A stretch of 64,000 bases of DNA from Myceligenerans pegani (GCF_014892515.1 NZ_JADBGR010000096.1:1-64000); one strand, 5' to 3'. Positions 1 to 8,841 are shown, counted from the stretch's first letter. Translations and numbers: made by a program. Notes: generated from the letters alone by a model not told the origin.

Positions 1-38
1 GACGCCGCGCGGGCCGTCCGCCGTCGGGCCCGGGGCGA

Positions 39-626
39 TCACACGGCGCGCGGGTGACTCGTGGGCTCGGCGAGCGGCTTCAGGCCGCACGCCGCCGCGA
101 AGCCGTCGGACCCGATGCCGAGCGCGACGTTCGACCGCGTCGTGAGGTTCGCGAAGCCGATGACCGACGTCAGCTCCACGAGCGCGGCGGGCCCGAGCCG
201 CTTCAGGAGGGAGTCCACCATCTCGTCGGTGACGGTCGGCTCGGTCTGGCTCATCGCCTCCGCGTACGCGAGCACGTCGCGCTCGAGCTGGGTGAAGACG
301 TCGGACTCCCGCCAGCGCGGCACCTCGCGCGCCTTGTCCATGTCGAGGTTCCGGTTGTGCGCCTCGAAGTAGTTGAAGTCGAGGCACCAGCTGCAGCCGA
401 CCAGCGCGGCGACCGCCATGTGGGCGAACGTCTTGAGGCTCTCGTCGCAGGCGTCCCACTTCTGGATCTTGCCGCCGAGGCCCATGCTCGATCTGAGCAC
501 GCGCTGGTTGTGCCACATGACGCCGAGGCTCGCCGGCACCGCGCCCAGCCTCTTCCTGGCGGCCCACTTGATGACGGCACCGGAGAGGCCGGTGATCTCG
601 GCGGGGGGAACACGTGTGGTGGTCAT
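39..626 (-). CDS. Carboxymuconolactone decarboxylase (AhpD-like) family protein
   Basis: A 195-residue protein of the CMD/AhpD-like family, small helical proteins that often use a CxxC pair in thiol-based peroxide or alkylhydroperoxide chemistry. The visible signature is GCSWCLDF followed a few residues later by a histidine (FEAHN), about residues 80-92, the usual CxxC...H arrangement. The start is the ATG at 624-626, preceded on the minus strand by a strong GAGAGGAG; the open frame runs 27 codons further upstream but that part looks non-coding. The gene stands alone, divergent from the cold-shock gene. The substrate cannot be told; family assignment is firm, a specific peroxidase role is inference. 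Confidence 0.85.
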   Translation of the reverse strand: MTTTRVPPAEITGLSGAVIKWAARKRLGAVPASLGVMWHNQRVLRSSMGLGGKIQKWDACDESLKTFAHMAVAALVGCSWCLDFNYFEAHNRNLDMDKAREVPRWRESDVFTQLERDVLAYAEAMSQTEPTVTDEMVDSLLKRLGPAALVELTSVIGFANLTTRSNVALGIGSDGFAAACGLKPLAEPTSHPRAV

Positions 627-749
627 GGTTCTCTCCTCTCGTTTCCCCCACCGACAACGACCCGGCGCGAGGTGTGACGGACTCGAGGCGGACGCGACCG
701 GCGTCACCGCACGGCCAGGATGGCTGGCGCGAACCCTGTCGCCTGGTCA

Positions 750-755
750 TAGACT
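750..755 (+). promoter_or_regulatory. Candidate -10 box of the cold-shock gene
   Basis: TAGACT lies 33 nt upstream of the start at 789 and matches the actinobacterial TANNNT -10 pattern. No convincing -35 element is seen. It would give a 5' leader of about 27 nt containing the AGAGG at 775-779. Confidence 0.35.
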
Positions 756-788
756 CGCTGTCGAAGTGTTGTCCAGAGGCTGAAGGTG

Positions 789-1241
789 ATGAGAGTGGTC
801 CAGGGTCGGGTGATCCGATACGACGAGGTGCGCGGATACGGATTCGTCGCGCCGGACGAGGGCGGGGACGATGTGTTCCTGCACGTGAACGATCTCGAGT
901 TCGACAAGCGGAGGCTCGTGGTGGGGGCTGTGGTGGAGTTCGACACGGAGGATGGGGACAGGGGACCGAAGGCGTCGCAGGTGACGCTCGTGTCGACGCC
1001 GGTGGCCCAGTCCCAGGCGGCTCCGGCGACTCCGGCGAACGGGACCCCGGCGCCCACGATCGTGCTGCCCGACACCGGGGCCGACGACGGCGACTCGGTC
1101 ACCGGCCGCCAGCTCACCGCCGAGGTGACCGAGATGCTGCTCGCCGGTGTGCCGACCCTCACCGCGGAGCAGGTGGTGCTCACCCGGCAGGCGGTCGTGG
1201 CGCTCGCGACGGCGCACGGGTGGGTGAGCGACCCGGCCTGA
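789..1241 (+). CDS. Cold-shock-domain protein with C-terminal extension
   Basis: A 150-residue protein whose first ~65 residues are a cold-shock domain, an OB fold that binds single-stranded RNA/DNA: GRVIRYDEVRGYGFV with the RNP1-like GYGFV, then RNP2-like DVFLHV. Family members act as RNA chaperones or regulators in the cytoplasm. Unlike the usual 67-residue CspA type it continues through a Pro/Ala/Thr-rich linker into an ~40-residue acidic helical tail ending VSDPA. This longer layout is common in actinobacteria. ATG 789 is chosen because AGAGG sits 9 nt upstream; a GTG at 786 is in frame and equally possible. It ends in a strong terminator and is therefore monocistronic. Confidence 0.88.
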   Translation: MRVVQGRVIRYDEVRGYGFVAPDEGGDDVFLHVNDLEFDKRRLVVGAVVEFDTEDGDRGPKASQVTLVSTPVAQSQAAPATPANGTPAPTIVLPDTGADDGDSVTGRQLTAEVTEMLLAGVPTLTAEQVVLTRQAVVALATAHGWVSDPA

Positions 1242-1276
1242 TCGGACCGAAATCGGCCGGTGGCGGGATGCCGTCA

Positions 1277-1300
1277 GGCGTGGCGGTATCCCGCCACGCC
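1277..1300 (+). terminator. Intrinsic terminator of the cold-shock gene
   Basis: A perfect 10-bp stem (GGCGTGGCGG at 1277-1286 with CCGCCACGCC at 1291-1300), TATC loop, followed by CGTTTAGG. It lies 35 nt after the stop codon. A competing longer-loop pairing (1261-1269 with 1288-1296) overlaps it. Confidence 0.8.
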
Positions 1301-1349
1301 CGTTTAGGTGCTGGTTGGCGTGTTTCCGCAATGTTTCGTCGCGAGGTGC

Positions 1350-1378
1350 TTGTGAACAGGCGCGCTACCGGGCAATAT
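1350..1378 (+). promoter_or_regulatory. Sigma-70-type promoter of the peptide ABC operon
   Basis: TTGTGA (1350-1355), exactly 17 nt, then CAATAT (1373-1378). Transcription would begin near 1385, giving a leader of about 165 nt. It is one of the few places here where both hexamers are recognisable. Confidence 0.55.
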
Positions 1379-1384
1379 CGAGTC

Positions 1385-1550
1385 GGTAACGATCGGTTGG
1401 CCTGGGGAACCAGGCGGGCGACGGCCCGGTCCGGGCTGAGTAACGTGAGCGGAAACCATGACGTGGGCCACTTCATGCGAGGGAGCGTGACGAGCCCTCG
1501 CCGTGGGCCGGACGGCCCGCGGTCTGCGTCATTTTCCTTGAGGAGGAACA
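1385..1550 (+). promoter_or_regulatory. Structured 5' leader of the peptide ABC operon
   Basis: This fills most of the 309-nt gap before the lipoprotein gene. It holds a 6-bp hairpin with a GGAA tetraloop (1400-1415) and a 9-bp hairpin with a GGAC loop (1501-1509 with 1514-1522), then the ribosome-binding site AGGAGG at 1541-1546, 4 nt before a TTG start. I recognise no riboswitch class; no small gene is apparent. Confidence 0.4.
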
Positions 1551-3374
1551 TTGAAGATCAGGCGACTGAGCGCCGCGATCGCGGCGGTGGCCAGCGGTGC
1601 GCTGCTCTTCTCGGCGTGCTCGAGCCCGCTGGGCGGCGACGAGGGCGAAGGCGGGTCGGAGGACGGCGGCTCGGTGGAGGCCGAAGGCCCCTGCAAGGCT
1701 GACCTCGGCGACGTCACCACCGCCGAAGGCGACATCAAGGTTGCGAACGAGCAGGAGCTTTTCGCCTACAACGGGCTGACCTCCGACACGTACTCGACCT
1801 ATAACAGCGCGATCCTGGACCGGATGCAGGGGTCGTTCTTCTACTTCGGCACCGACGGCACGATCTGCCACGACGACGCCTGGGGCTCGTACGAGGCCCT
1901 GTCGGACACCGAGGTGCAGTACACCCTCAGCGACGAGGCGACCTGGTCCGACGGGACGCCGGTCACCTACGCGGACTACCTGCTCGACTGGGCGACCCAG
2001 GCGATCACCGCGGACATCGCGGTCAGCGACGACGCCACCGAGGAACCGCTCTTCAACCACGTGTCCGGCCTGACCATGGGCGACTACGTGCCGGCGGGCC
2101 CGGAGGCCGACGCGGCCGACGCCAAGCAGTTCACCTACAACTACGAGCGGGTGAACGCCGACTGGGAGATCCTGGTCGGGCCGGCGCTCCCGGCCCACGT
2201 CGTCGCCGAGCAGATCGGCGTCACGACGGAGGAGCTGGTGGACGCCATCCACAACCTCGACGCGGACGTGCTCGAGGACGCCGCCGAGTTCTGGAACGAG
2301 GGCTGGCTCCTCGACAAGCCGGGTGAGCTGCCCGACCCCGCGCTCACCCCGTCGAGCGGCCCGTACATGTTCGCCGAGGGTGGCTGGTCCGCCGGCCAGT
2401 CGGTGACGCTCACCGCCAACCCCGACTACTGGGGCCCGGCGCCGGCGTCCGAGACGCTGACCTTCCGGCAGATCGCCTCGGACGGCCAGATCCAGGCGCT
2501 GCAGAACGGCGACCTCGACGTGATCCAGCCGAACGGCCCCACCGTCGACACGATCGACCAGATCGAGGCGCTGGGCGACTCGGTCACCCTGCAGACCGGC
2601 CAGACGCTCATCTGGGAGCACCTCGACTTCAACTTCCGTGAGGGCAGCATCTTCTCCGACGACGAGGGCGGCCTCGCCGCCCGCGAGGCGTTCGCGCTGT
2701 GCGTGCCGCGCCAGAAGATCGTGGACGACCTGATCAAGCCGGTCGACTCGACCGCCGTGGTGATGAACGCCCGCGAGGTGTTCCCGTTCCAGGACACCTA
2801 CGAGGAGGTCACCTCCGCGTCCTACGACGGCCGGTACGACGAGGTCGACATCGAGGCCGCGCAGGCCAAGTTCGCCGAGTCGGGCCTGGAGGAGGGCACC
2901 GAGGTGCGCATCGGTTACCTCGACCCGAACCCGCGCCGTACCGACACGGTCTCCGCGATCAAGGCGTCGTGCGACGAGGTCGGCTTCGAGATCGTCGACT
3001 CGGGCTCCGGCACGTTCTTCGACGAGGAGCTGGGTAACGGCGACTACGAGGTGGCGCTGTTCGCCTGGGCCGGCTCGGGCCAGATCACCTCGGGCGAGAA
3101 CATCTACTCGACGCCGGGCGGCCAGAACTACGGCGAGTACTCGAACGAGACGGTCGACGAGGCCTGGGAGACGCTCTCGACGTCGACCGACCCGGCCGTG
3201 CACACCGAGCAGCAGAAGATCATCGAGAAGGAGCTGTGGGACACCCTCTTCGGTATCCCGCTGTACGCCCACCCGGGCGTCGTCGCCTCCAGCTCGTCGG
3301 TGAACAACGTCCGCCAGACGGCCACCCAGGGTGGCGTCACGTGGAACGCCGAGCAGTGGCAGCGCGCGGAGTGA
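1551..3374 (+). CDS. Peptide/oligopeptide ABC transporter substrate-binding lipoprotein (family 5)
   Basis: A 607-residue solute-binding protein of the SBP_bac_5 (DppA/OppA) family. It would sit on the outer face of the membrane and deliver peptides or similar solutes to the permeases encoded downstream. The N-terminus is a lipoprotein signal: KIRR, a hydrophobic stretch and the lipobox LFSAC with Cys23 as lipidation site. After the acidic Gly/Ser/Glu linker the typical WSDGTPVTYADYLLDW and NPDYWGP segments are seen. The start is TTG at 1551 with AGGAGG 4 nt upstream. It is first in an operon with two permeases and a double ATPase; the hairpin directly after it probably raises its expression relative to the permeases. 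The exact substrate is unknown. Confidence 0.9.
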   Translation: MKIRRLSAAIAAVASGALLFSACSSPLGGDEGEGGSEDGGSVEAEGPCKADLGDVTTAEGDIKVANEQELFAYNGLTSDTYSTYNSAILDRMQGSFFYFGTDGTICHDDAWGSYEALSDTEVQYTLSDEATWSDGTPVTYADYLLDWATQAITADIAVSDDATEEPLFNHVSGLTMGDYVPAGPEADAADAKQFTYNYERVNADWEILVGPALPAHVVAEQIGVTTEELVDAIHNLDADVLEDAAEFWNEGWLLDKPGELPDPALTPSSGPYMFAEGGWSAGQSVTLTANPDYWGPAPASETLTFRQIASDGQIQALQNGDLDVIQPNGPTVDTIDQIEALGDSVTLQTGQTLIWEHLDFNFREGSIFSDDEGGLAAREAFALCVPRQKIVDDLIKPVDSTAVVMNAREVFPFQDTYEEVTSASYDGRYDEVDIEAAQAKFAESGLEEGTEVRIGYLDPNPRRTDTVSAIKASCDEVGFEIVDSGSGTFFDEELGNGDYEVALFAWAGSGQITSGENIYSTPGGQNYGEYSNETVDEAWETLSTSTDPAVHTEQQKIIEKELWDTLFGIPLYAHPGVVASSSSVNNVRQTATQGGVTWNAEQWQRAE

Positions 3375-3393
3375 TCCGCCGCTGATCCCACCA

Positions 3394-3431
3394 CCTGCGG
3401 GGAAGGGAGTGTGAGCTCCCTTCCCCGCAGG
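3394..3431 (+). terminator. Intercistronic hairpin (attenuator/processing site)
   Basis: A perfect 16-bp inverted repeat (3394-3409 with 3416-3431) around a 6-nt TGTGAG loop, beginning 20 nt after the lipoprotein stop. There is no U-tract, so partial termination or protection of the upstream mRNA 3' end is more likely than a full stop. It ends one base before an ATG at 3433, which argues against that ATG being used. Confidence 0.75.
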
Positions 3432-3495
3432 CATGTCTTCCGCTCTCAACCCCCATGCCGCCCCACCGCGGCTGCCTGCGAAGGGTCACGAACCC

Positions 3496-5019
3496 GTGTT
3501 CACATTCATCCTGAGACGCACACTCGCGTCCGTCGTCGTCCTGTTGCTCTCGTCGGTGCTGATGTTCTGGCTGACGGTGCACTCGGGAGATCCGCTCGCC
3601 GATCTGCGCGGTTCGAACGCCGACAACGTCCAGCAGCTCATGGACGCCCGCAGCGCGACGATGAATCTCGACCTGGAGTGGTACGAGCGGTACTGGATCT
3701 GGCTCGACGGCGTGGCGGGCTGCTTCACGGGATCGTGCGACTTCGGGGTCAACCGCAGCGGTCAGGACGTGCTCTTCATGACCGGCCTGGCCGCCCAGTC
3801 CACGCTGCGGCTGGTGACCGCGGCCACCCTGATCGCGATCGTCGTGGGCGTGGCCCTGGGCATCCTCACCGCGATCCGGCAGTACTCGGGGTTCGACTAC
3901 GGCGTGACCTTCGCGGCCTTCCTCTTCTTCTCGCTCCCCGTCTTCTGGGCAGCGGTCCTGCTCAAGGAGTTCGGCGCGATCCGGTTCAACGACTGGATCG
4001 CGGGCGGTCAGCTCGGCCCGTTGATGATCATCCTCGTCGCGGCGGTGGCCGCGGTGGCCCTGTCGGCGATCCTCGGCGGGAGCACCCGGCGCAAGCTCGT
4101 CACGGGCGGGGCGACGTTCGCCTTCGTCGTCGGGGTGCTGGTCCTGTTCAACCTGCTGAACTGGTACCGGGATCCGATCTCCGGGCCGTTCATGGCACTT
4201 CTCGCCGCGTGCGGCGCCGCCGTGCTGGTCACGGCGATCGTCGCGGGCATCCGCAACCGGAAGGCGTTGTACGCCGCGCTGACCACCGCCGTCGTCGGCA
4301 TCGTCGCCTACGTCGTCCTCGCGTACACGCCCCTGCTCGCCGACCCGTCGTGGCCGGGCCTGTTCGGGCTGTTCGTGGTCGCGATCGCGGTCTCCCTGCT
4401 GATCGGCCGGCTCTGGGGCGGTTACAACAAGAAGCAGGTCATGCTGGTCACCGGAGTGACCGGGGTGCTCACGTCGCTCGTCGTCGTCGCGGACATCCTG
4501 GTGGGCTACTGGGCCTCCTTCCTCGGGCTGAAGTCCCGGCCGATCTCCACGATCGGGTCGCAGACGCCGAACTTCACCGGGGACTTCTGGGAGCGCCTCA
4601 TCGACTACGGCACCCAGCTCATCCTCCCGACGGCCCTGCTCGCGCTCGTCTCCATCGCGACCCACTCCCGGTTCACCCGATCGTCGATGCTCGAGGTGCT
4701 CAACCAGGACTACGTGCGCACGGCGCGGGCCAAGGGTCTCTCGGAACGCGAGGTCGTGGTCAAACACGCCTTCCGGAACTCGCTCATCCCGATCACCACG
4801 ATCGTCGCCTTCGACTTCGCCGCCCTGATCGGTGGCGCGGTGATCACGGAGACGGTGTTCGGCTGGCAGGGGATGGGACAGCTGTTCATCACGGGACTAC
4901 GGCAGGTCGATCCAGCTCCGGTCATGGCGTTCTTCCTCGTCACCGGCACGGCGGTGGTCGTGATGAACCTGCTCGCCGACCTCGCGTACGCATCCCTCGA
5001 CCCGCGGATCCGGCGCTGA
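3496..5019 (+). CDS. Peptide ABC transporter permease (DppB/OppB type)
   Basis: An inner-membrane permease of the binding-protein-dependent transport family. It starts MFTFILRR, as OppB/DppB proteins do, and near the C-terminus has the ATPase-contacting EAA loop (YVRTARAKGLSEREVVVKHA). At 507 residues it is much longer than the usual ~320. An extra block at about residues 175-345 adds several predicted membrane helices between the N-terminal half and the transport domain. I choose GTG 3496 because GAAGGG lies 10 nt upstream and the protein then begins like its homologues. The alternative ATG 3433 would add 21 residues but sits against the large hairpin. Second gene of the operon. Confidence 0.88.
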   Translation: MFTFILRRTLASVVVLLLSSVLMFWLTVHSGDPLADLRGSNADNVQQLMDARSATMNLDLEWYERYWIWLDGVAGCFTGSCDFGVNRSGQDVLFMTGLAAQSTLRLVTAATLIAIVVGVALGILTAIRQYSGFDYGVTFAAFLFFSLPVFWAAVLLKEFGAIRFNDWIAGGQLGPLMIILVAAVAAVALSAILGGSTRRKLVTGGATFAFVVGVLVLFNLLNWYRDPISGPFMALLAACGAAVLVTAIVAGIRNRKALYAALTTAVVGIVAYVVLAYTPLLADPSWPGLFGLFVVAIAVSLLIGRLWGGYNKKQVMLVTGVTGVLTSLVVVADILVGYWASFLGLKSRPISTIGSQTPNFTGDFWERLIDYGTQLILPTALLALVSIATHSRFTRSSMLEVLNQDYVRTARAKGLSEREVVVKHAFRNSLIPITTIVAFDFAALIGGAVITETVFGWQGMGQLFITGLRQVDPAPVMAFFLVTGTAVVVMNLLADLAYASLDPRIRR

Positions 5020-5044
5020 CCCGCCGATCGGGAGGAGAACACCC

Positions 5045-5992
5045 ATGAGTGACACACAGCAGAACGCCGCAGGGCCGGGGCCGGGCGCCGCGGACGTCGA
5101 AGAACTGCTTCCCGAGGCCAAGTCCTACAGCGCCAACCAGATCGTGCTGCGGCGCTTCCTCCGCCATCGGGGCGCCATCGTCGCCATGGTGGTGATGGCT
5201 GCCGTCATCGTCGTGTCGTTCACGTCGATCGGGATCGGATCGATCCCGGGCTGGTGGGACAAGGACATCGCCACCGCGTACGACAAGATCGGCGACGGCG
5301 GCCCGACCTGGGAGCACCCGTTCGGCCAGGACACCATCGGCAAGGACTACTTCGCGCTGACCATGCGCGGGACACAGATCTCCTTGTACATCGCGTTCGG
5401 CGTCGGGATCATCTCCACCCTGATCGGCACCCTGATCGGTGCGATCGCCGGGTACTTCCGCGGCATCGTCGACTCGCTGCTGATGCGGCTGACGGATGTC
5501 GTCATCATCATCCCGCTGCTCGCGATCGCGGCCGTACTGGGGCGGATGACGGAGGGCAGCCTCAACCTGCTGATCCTCGCGCTGGGGGCGCTGGTCTGGA
5601 CGAGCCTGGCGCGCCTCGTGCGCGGTGAGGTGCTGTCGCTGCGTGAGCGGGACTTCGTCATGGCGGCTCGTGCCGTCGGCACGAGCCCCGGCCGGATCAT
5701 CGTCCGGCACATCCTGCCCAACACCGTGGGCGTGATCACGGTCTCGGCCACCCTGACCATCGCGACGGCGATCCTGCTGGAGACCGGCCTGAGCTTCCTC
5801 GGGTTCGGCGTGCAGAAGCCGGACGTCTCGCTGGGTTCGCTGATCTCCGAGTACCAGGGCGCGTTCCTCACCCGGCCGTGGCTCTTCTGGTGGCCCGGCC
5901 TGATGATCCTCGCGATCGCCCTCTCCGTGAACTTCATCGGCGACGGTCTGCGCGACGCGTTCGACCCCCGGCAGACCAGCACCAAGGAGTGA
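5045..5992 (+). CDS. Peptide ABC transporter permease (DppC/OppC type)
   Basis: A 315-residue partner permease. The cytoplasmic N-terminus (about 40 residues) leads into a first membrane helix (GAIVAMVVMAAVIVVSF), then the HPFGQDTIGKDYF segment typical of OppC, followed by the transport domain with its EAA loop (FVMAARAVGTSPGRIIVRHI). It ends with the conserved GDGLRDAFDPR. The ATG at 5045 has GGAGGAG about 7 nt upstream. It forms a heterodimeric channel with the product of the preceding gene and lies 4 nt before the ATPase gene. Confidence 0.92.
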   Translation: MSDTQQNAAGPGPGAADVEELLPEAKSYSANQIVLRRFLRHRGAIVAMVVMAAVIVVSFTSIGIGSIPGWWDKDIATAYDKIGDGGPTWEHPFGQDTIGKDYFALTMRGTQISLYIAFGVGIISTLIGTLIGAIAGYFRGIVDSLLMRLTDVVIIIPLLAIAAVLGRMTEGSLNLLILALGALVWTSLARLVRGEVLSLRERDFVMAARAVGTSPGRIIVRHILPNTVGVITVSATLTIATAILLETGLSFLGFGVQKPDVSLGSLISEYQGAFLTRPWLFWWPGLMILAIALSVNFIGDGLRDAFDPRQTSTKE

Positions 5993-5996
5993 CATC

Positions 5997-7730
5997 GTGA
6001 CCACACTCGACATCTCCACCTCCGGTGCGACCGAGACGTCCGGGGACGCCGTGCTCTCCTTCGAGGGCCTGAGCGTCACGTTCAAGACCCAGTTCGGCGA
6101 GGTCGACGCCGTCAAGGGCATCGACCTCGACGTACGCCCGGGCGAGGTCGTCGCCCTCGTGGGCGAGTCCGGCTCCGGCAAGTCGGTGACCTCGACGACC
6201 GCGCTCGGGCTGCTGCCGGGCAACGCCCGGATCAGTGGCACGGTCCGGGTCGGCGGCAAGGTCGTCGGCTCGCTGGACAAGGCCGGCCTGCGCAAGCTCC
6301 GCGGGAACGACGTCGCCATGGTGTTCCAGGAGCCCATGACGGCGCTCAACCCCGTGCTGACCATCGGCGACCAGCTCACCGAGGGCCTGCAGCTGCACGG
6401 CATCGCCTACGGCAAGGAGGCCGAGGCCCGCGCCGCCGAGCTGCTGCGCATGGTCGGCATCCCCGAGCCGGAGCGCCGGCTCAAGCAGTACCCGCACGAG
6501 CTGTCCGGCGGGCAGCGGCAGCGCGTGGTCATCGCGATGGCGATCTCCTGCGACCCCACGGTGATCATCGCCGACGAGCCCACCACGGCCCTCGACGTCA
6601 CCGTGCAGGCCGAGATCCTCGACCTGCTGCGCTCGCTCACCGAGAAGCTGGACACGGCGATCCTGCTGATCACCCACAACATGGGTGTCGTGGCCGACAT
6701 GGCCGACCGCGTCGCCGTCATGCTCAAGGGCGACCTCGTGGAGACCGGCACCGTCGACCAGGTGCTCAACCACCCGCGGCACGAGTACACCAAGCGGCTG
6801 CTCGCCGCGGTGCCGCACCTCGGCGAGGGACCGGGCCAGTTCGGCGACGTCGCACGGCCCGCGGAGCCGGTGGCGGGCGAGGTCTCCGCGCTCGACCTGA
6901 GGAACCTGGTGATCGAGTACCACCGGATCGGCAGGCCGGCGTTCCGCGCCGTCGACGACGTGACCTTCCACGTCGACCCTGGCGAGATCGTCGGGCTGGT
7001 GGGCGAGTCCGGTTCCGGCAAGTCGACGATCGCCAAGTGCGCGCTCGGGCTGATCCCGGCGAAGTCGGGCTCGGTGTCCATCCTGGGGCAGGACTTCCGG
7101 ACCACGCGGGGCAAGAGGCTCAAGGAACTGCGCAAGCGTATCGGCGTGGTCTTCCAGGACCCGGCGGCGTCGCTCAACCCGCGGTTCCCGATCGGGGACG
7201 TCATCTCCGAGCCGCTCGTGGTCCACCAGGTGGGCGACGCGCGCTCGCGCCGCGAGAAGGTCATGGAACTGCTCGACGCCGTCGAGCTGCCGCCCGCGGT
7301 CTACAACCGGTACCCGCACGAGCTGTCGGGCGGGCAGCGCCAGCGCGTCAGTATCGCCCGTGCGCTGACGCTCGAGCCGGAGCTGCTCGTGGCCGACGAG
7401 CCGACGTCGGCCCTCGACGTGTCCGTGCAGGCCAGCGTGCTGAAGATGTTCACCTCGCTGCAGGAGCGGTACCGGTTCGCGTGCCTCTTCGTCAGCCACG
7501 ACCTCGCCGTCATCGACCTGCTGGCGCACCGCGTCGTGGTCATGCAGAACGGCGAGATCGTGGAGCAGGGTCCGCGGGAGGACGTGCTGCGCGACCCTCG
7601 TGAGGACTACACGAAGCGCCTCCTGGCCGCCGCGCCCGTCCCGGAGCCGGGGGAGCAGCGCCGCCGGCGCGAGGCCCGCCACGCGCTCCTGACGTCGCTG
7701 GGCGAGGAATCGGCGGAGCTGCACCTGTAG
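5997..7730 (+). CDS. Fused double ATP-binding protein of the peptide ABC transporter (DppD-DppF)
   Basis: A 577-residue protein joining the two ATPase subunits that are separate in E. coli Dpp/Opp. Each half has a full set of motifs: Walker A GESGSGKS at residues 56-63 and again near 335-342, ABC signature LSGGQRQRV near 169 and 442, Walker B followed by ADEPT near 190 and 462, and the H-loop in LLITHN and FVSHDL. Both sites therefore look hydrolysis-competent. The start is GTG 5997 with AAGGAG 7 nt upstream. The fused form is common in actinobacteria. It powers import through the two permeases encoded just before it and is the last gene of the operon. Confidence 0.93.
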   Translation: MTTLDISTSGATETSGDAVLSFEGLSVTFKTQFGEVDAVKGIDLDVRPGEVVALVGESGSGKSVTSTTALGLLPGNARISGTVRVGGKVVGSLDKAGLRKLRGNDVAMVFQEPMTALNPVLTIGDQLTEGLQLHGIAYGKEAEARAAELLRMVGIPEPERRLKQYPHELSGGQRQRVVIAMAISCDPTVIIADEPTTALDVTVQAEILDLLRSLTEKLDTAILLITHNMGVVADMADRVAVMLKGDLVETGTVDQVLNHPRHEYTKRLLAAVPHLGEGPGQFGDVARPAEPVAGEVSALDLRNLVIEYHRIGRPAFRAVDDVTFHVDPGEIVGLVGESGSGKSTIAKCALGLIPAKSGSVSILGQDFRTTRGKRLKELRKRIGVVFQDPAASLNPRFPIGDVISEPLVVHQVGDARSRREKVMELLDAVELPPAVYNRYPHELSGGQRQRVSIARALTLEPELLVADEPTSALDVSVQASVLKMFTSLQERYRFACLFVSHDLAVIDLLAHRVVVMQNGEIVEQGPREDVLRDPREDYTKRLLAAAPVPEPGEQRRRREARHALLTSLGEESAELHL

Positions 7731-7749
7731 CAGGAGCCCGTCCCGCGCC

Positions 7750-7793
7750 GCCCCGAGGCCGCATGTCCCGCCGTGGACGTGCGGCCTCGGGGC
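7750..7793. terminator. Bidirectional terminator between convergent genes
   Basis: A 19-bp stem (7750-7768 with 7775-7793, one T-G wobble) and a 6-nt loop, centred between the ATPase stop at 7730 and the convergent stop at 7847. It would serve both transcripts. The short stretch 7794-7846 beyond it holds only a small direct repeat. Confidence 0.8.
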
Positions 7794-7846
7794 TCTCTCC
7801 GACGGACGACGACGCCACCGCGGCGGGCGCGGGGACTACTCCGCGA

Positions 7847-8797
7847 CTACTCCGCGACCGCCGGAAGGATCTGGACCTGACCGGCAGGGAGACTCTCCCC
7901 GGACGCGGTCCATTCCGCGCTCTCCCGCGTCCAGACCTGGTCCGCCACCCGCACCTCGACGGCGTTCGTCGCGGTGGCCGTGGCGACCGCCCAGTGCGCC
8001 ACCGCCCAGCCGCCACGCCCGGGCTCGCCGGGGGTCAGCGGCGTGGCGTCGACCTCGACGACCGCCGCGCCGGTTGCCGACGTCCCCGAGGGCCCCAGCC
8101 CCAGGTCGCGTCCGAGCCGCCCGGCCACGACGTCCGTCGCGGGAGCGGGCGCCAGCAGGGACTCCTCCTCGACGGGGGCGATCTCGCAGGTGAGGGAAGC
8201 GGGCGAGTGGCCCGTCAGGCTCGACGCCCAGGCCCGGGAGCGGACCTCGTGCCGGGCGTACGCCTCGGGATAGGCCGACCGCTGCACCTCCTGCGCGGCG
8301 TCGGTGATCTCCATGTTCTCGTAGCCGTCCACCTGGACCAGGCCGTCGTAGAACGCGTTCGTGGAGTACACCGGGTCGAGGATCTCCTCCTCGGTGCCCC
8401 AGCCCTGCGACGGGCGCTGCTGGAACAGTCCGAGCGAGTCACGGTCGCCGTACGTGATGTTGACGAGCTTGGACTCCTGGAGCGCCGTGGCCAGGGCGAT
8501 CGTCGCGGCCCGGGCGGGCAGGCCACGGCGGACCGCCGTCTGGGCGATCAGCGCCGCGTTGTCCGACTGGACGGGGGACAGGTACCAGTCCGTGCCGTCG
8601 AGCTCCGCGGCGCACCGCTCGGTCAGCGGCGCCGTGCCCGACAGGTGGTTCAGGAGCAGCACGACGCCCACCGTCGCGGTGGTGCCCACGATCGCCGTCG
8701 CGGCCAGGTACTTCAGGGCGCGGCGAACCGGACGCCGCCGCCGCGTCGGAGCACCGTCGCCGGCGGTGTCGCCGGACGAACGGGTGAGCAGGACCAT
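7847..8797 (-). CDS. Membrane-anchored lysozyme/transglycosylase-like protein
   Basis: A 316-residue protein with a basic N-terminus (TRRRRPVRR), one membrane helix (about residues 26-50) and an extracytoplasmic part. Residues about 85-135 hold a lysozyme-like signature: ALATALQESKL, then YGDRDSLGLFQQRPSQGWG. This resembles the catalytic-Glu region of actinobacterial transglycosylase-like proteins (often mislabelled heavy-metal transporter). The C-terminal ~130 residues are low in recognisable motifs. ATG 8797 is chosen because GGAAGG lies 5 nt upstream and the candidate promoter would start transcription near 8826, inside the longer open frame. A role in wall remodelling is inferred; catalysis is not proven by the sequence. 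Confidence 0.65.
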   Translation of the reverse strand: MVLLTRSSGDTAGDGAPTRRRRPVRRALKYLAATAIVGTTATVGVVLLLNHLSGTAPLTERCAAELDGTDWYLSPVQSDNAALIAQTAVRRGLPARAATIALATALQESKLVNITYGDRDSLGLFQQRPSQGWGTEEEILDPVYSTNAFYDGLVQVDGYENMEITDAAQEVQRSAYPEAYARHEVRSRAWASSLTGHSPASLTCEIAPVEEESLLAPAPATDVVAGRLGRDLGLGPSGTSATGAAVVEVDATPLTPGEPGRGGWAVAHWAVATATATNAVEVRVADQVWTRESAEWTASGESLPAGQVQILPAVAE

Positions 8798-8832
8798 GCG
8801 AACCTTCCGGGTGGCCTCGAACGAGACGGCCC

Positions 8833-8838
8833 AGTTTA
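8833..8838 (-). promoter_or_regulatory. -10 box of the lysozyme-like gene
   Basis: TAAACT on the minus strand, 36 nt before the ATG at 8797, matching TANNNT. The expected -35 position falls inside the palindrome at 8842-8862. Confidence 0.45.
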
Positions 8839-8841
8839 GAA

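Noticed and set aside
1385-1550. A riboswitch in the peptide operon leader
   Set aside because: Two short hairpins are present but no conserved core of any class I know could be recognised.
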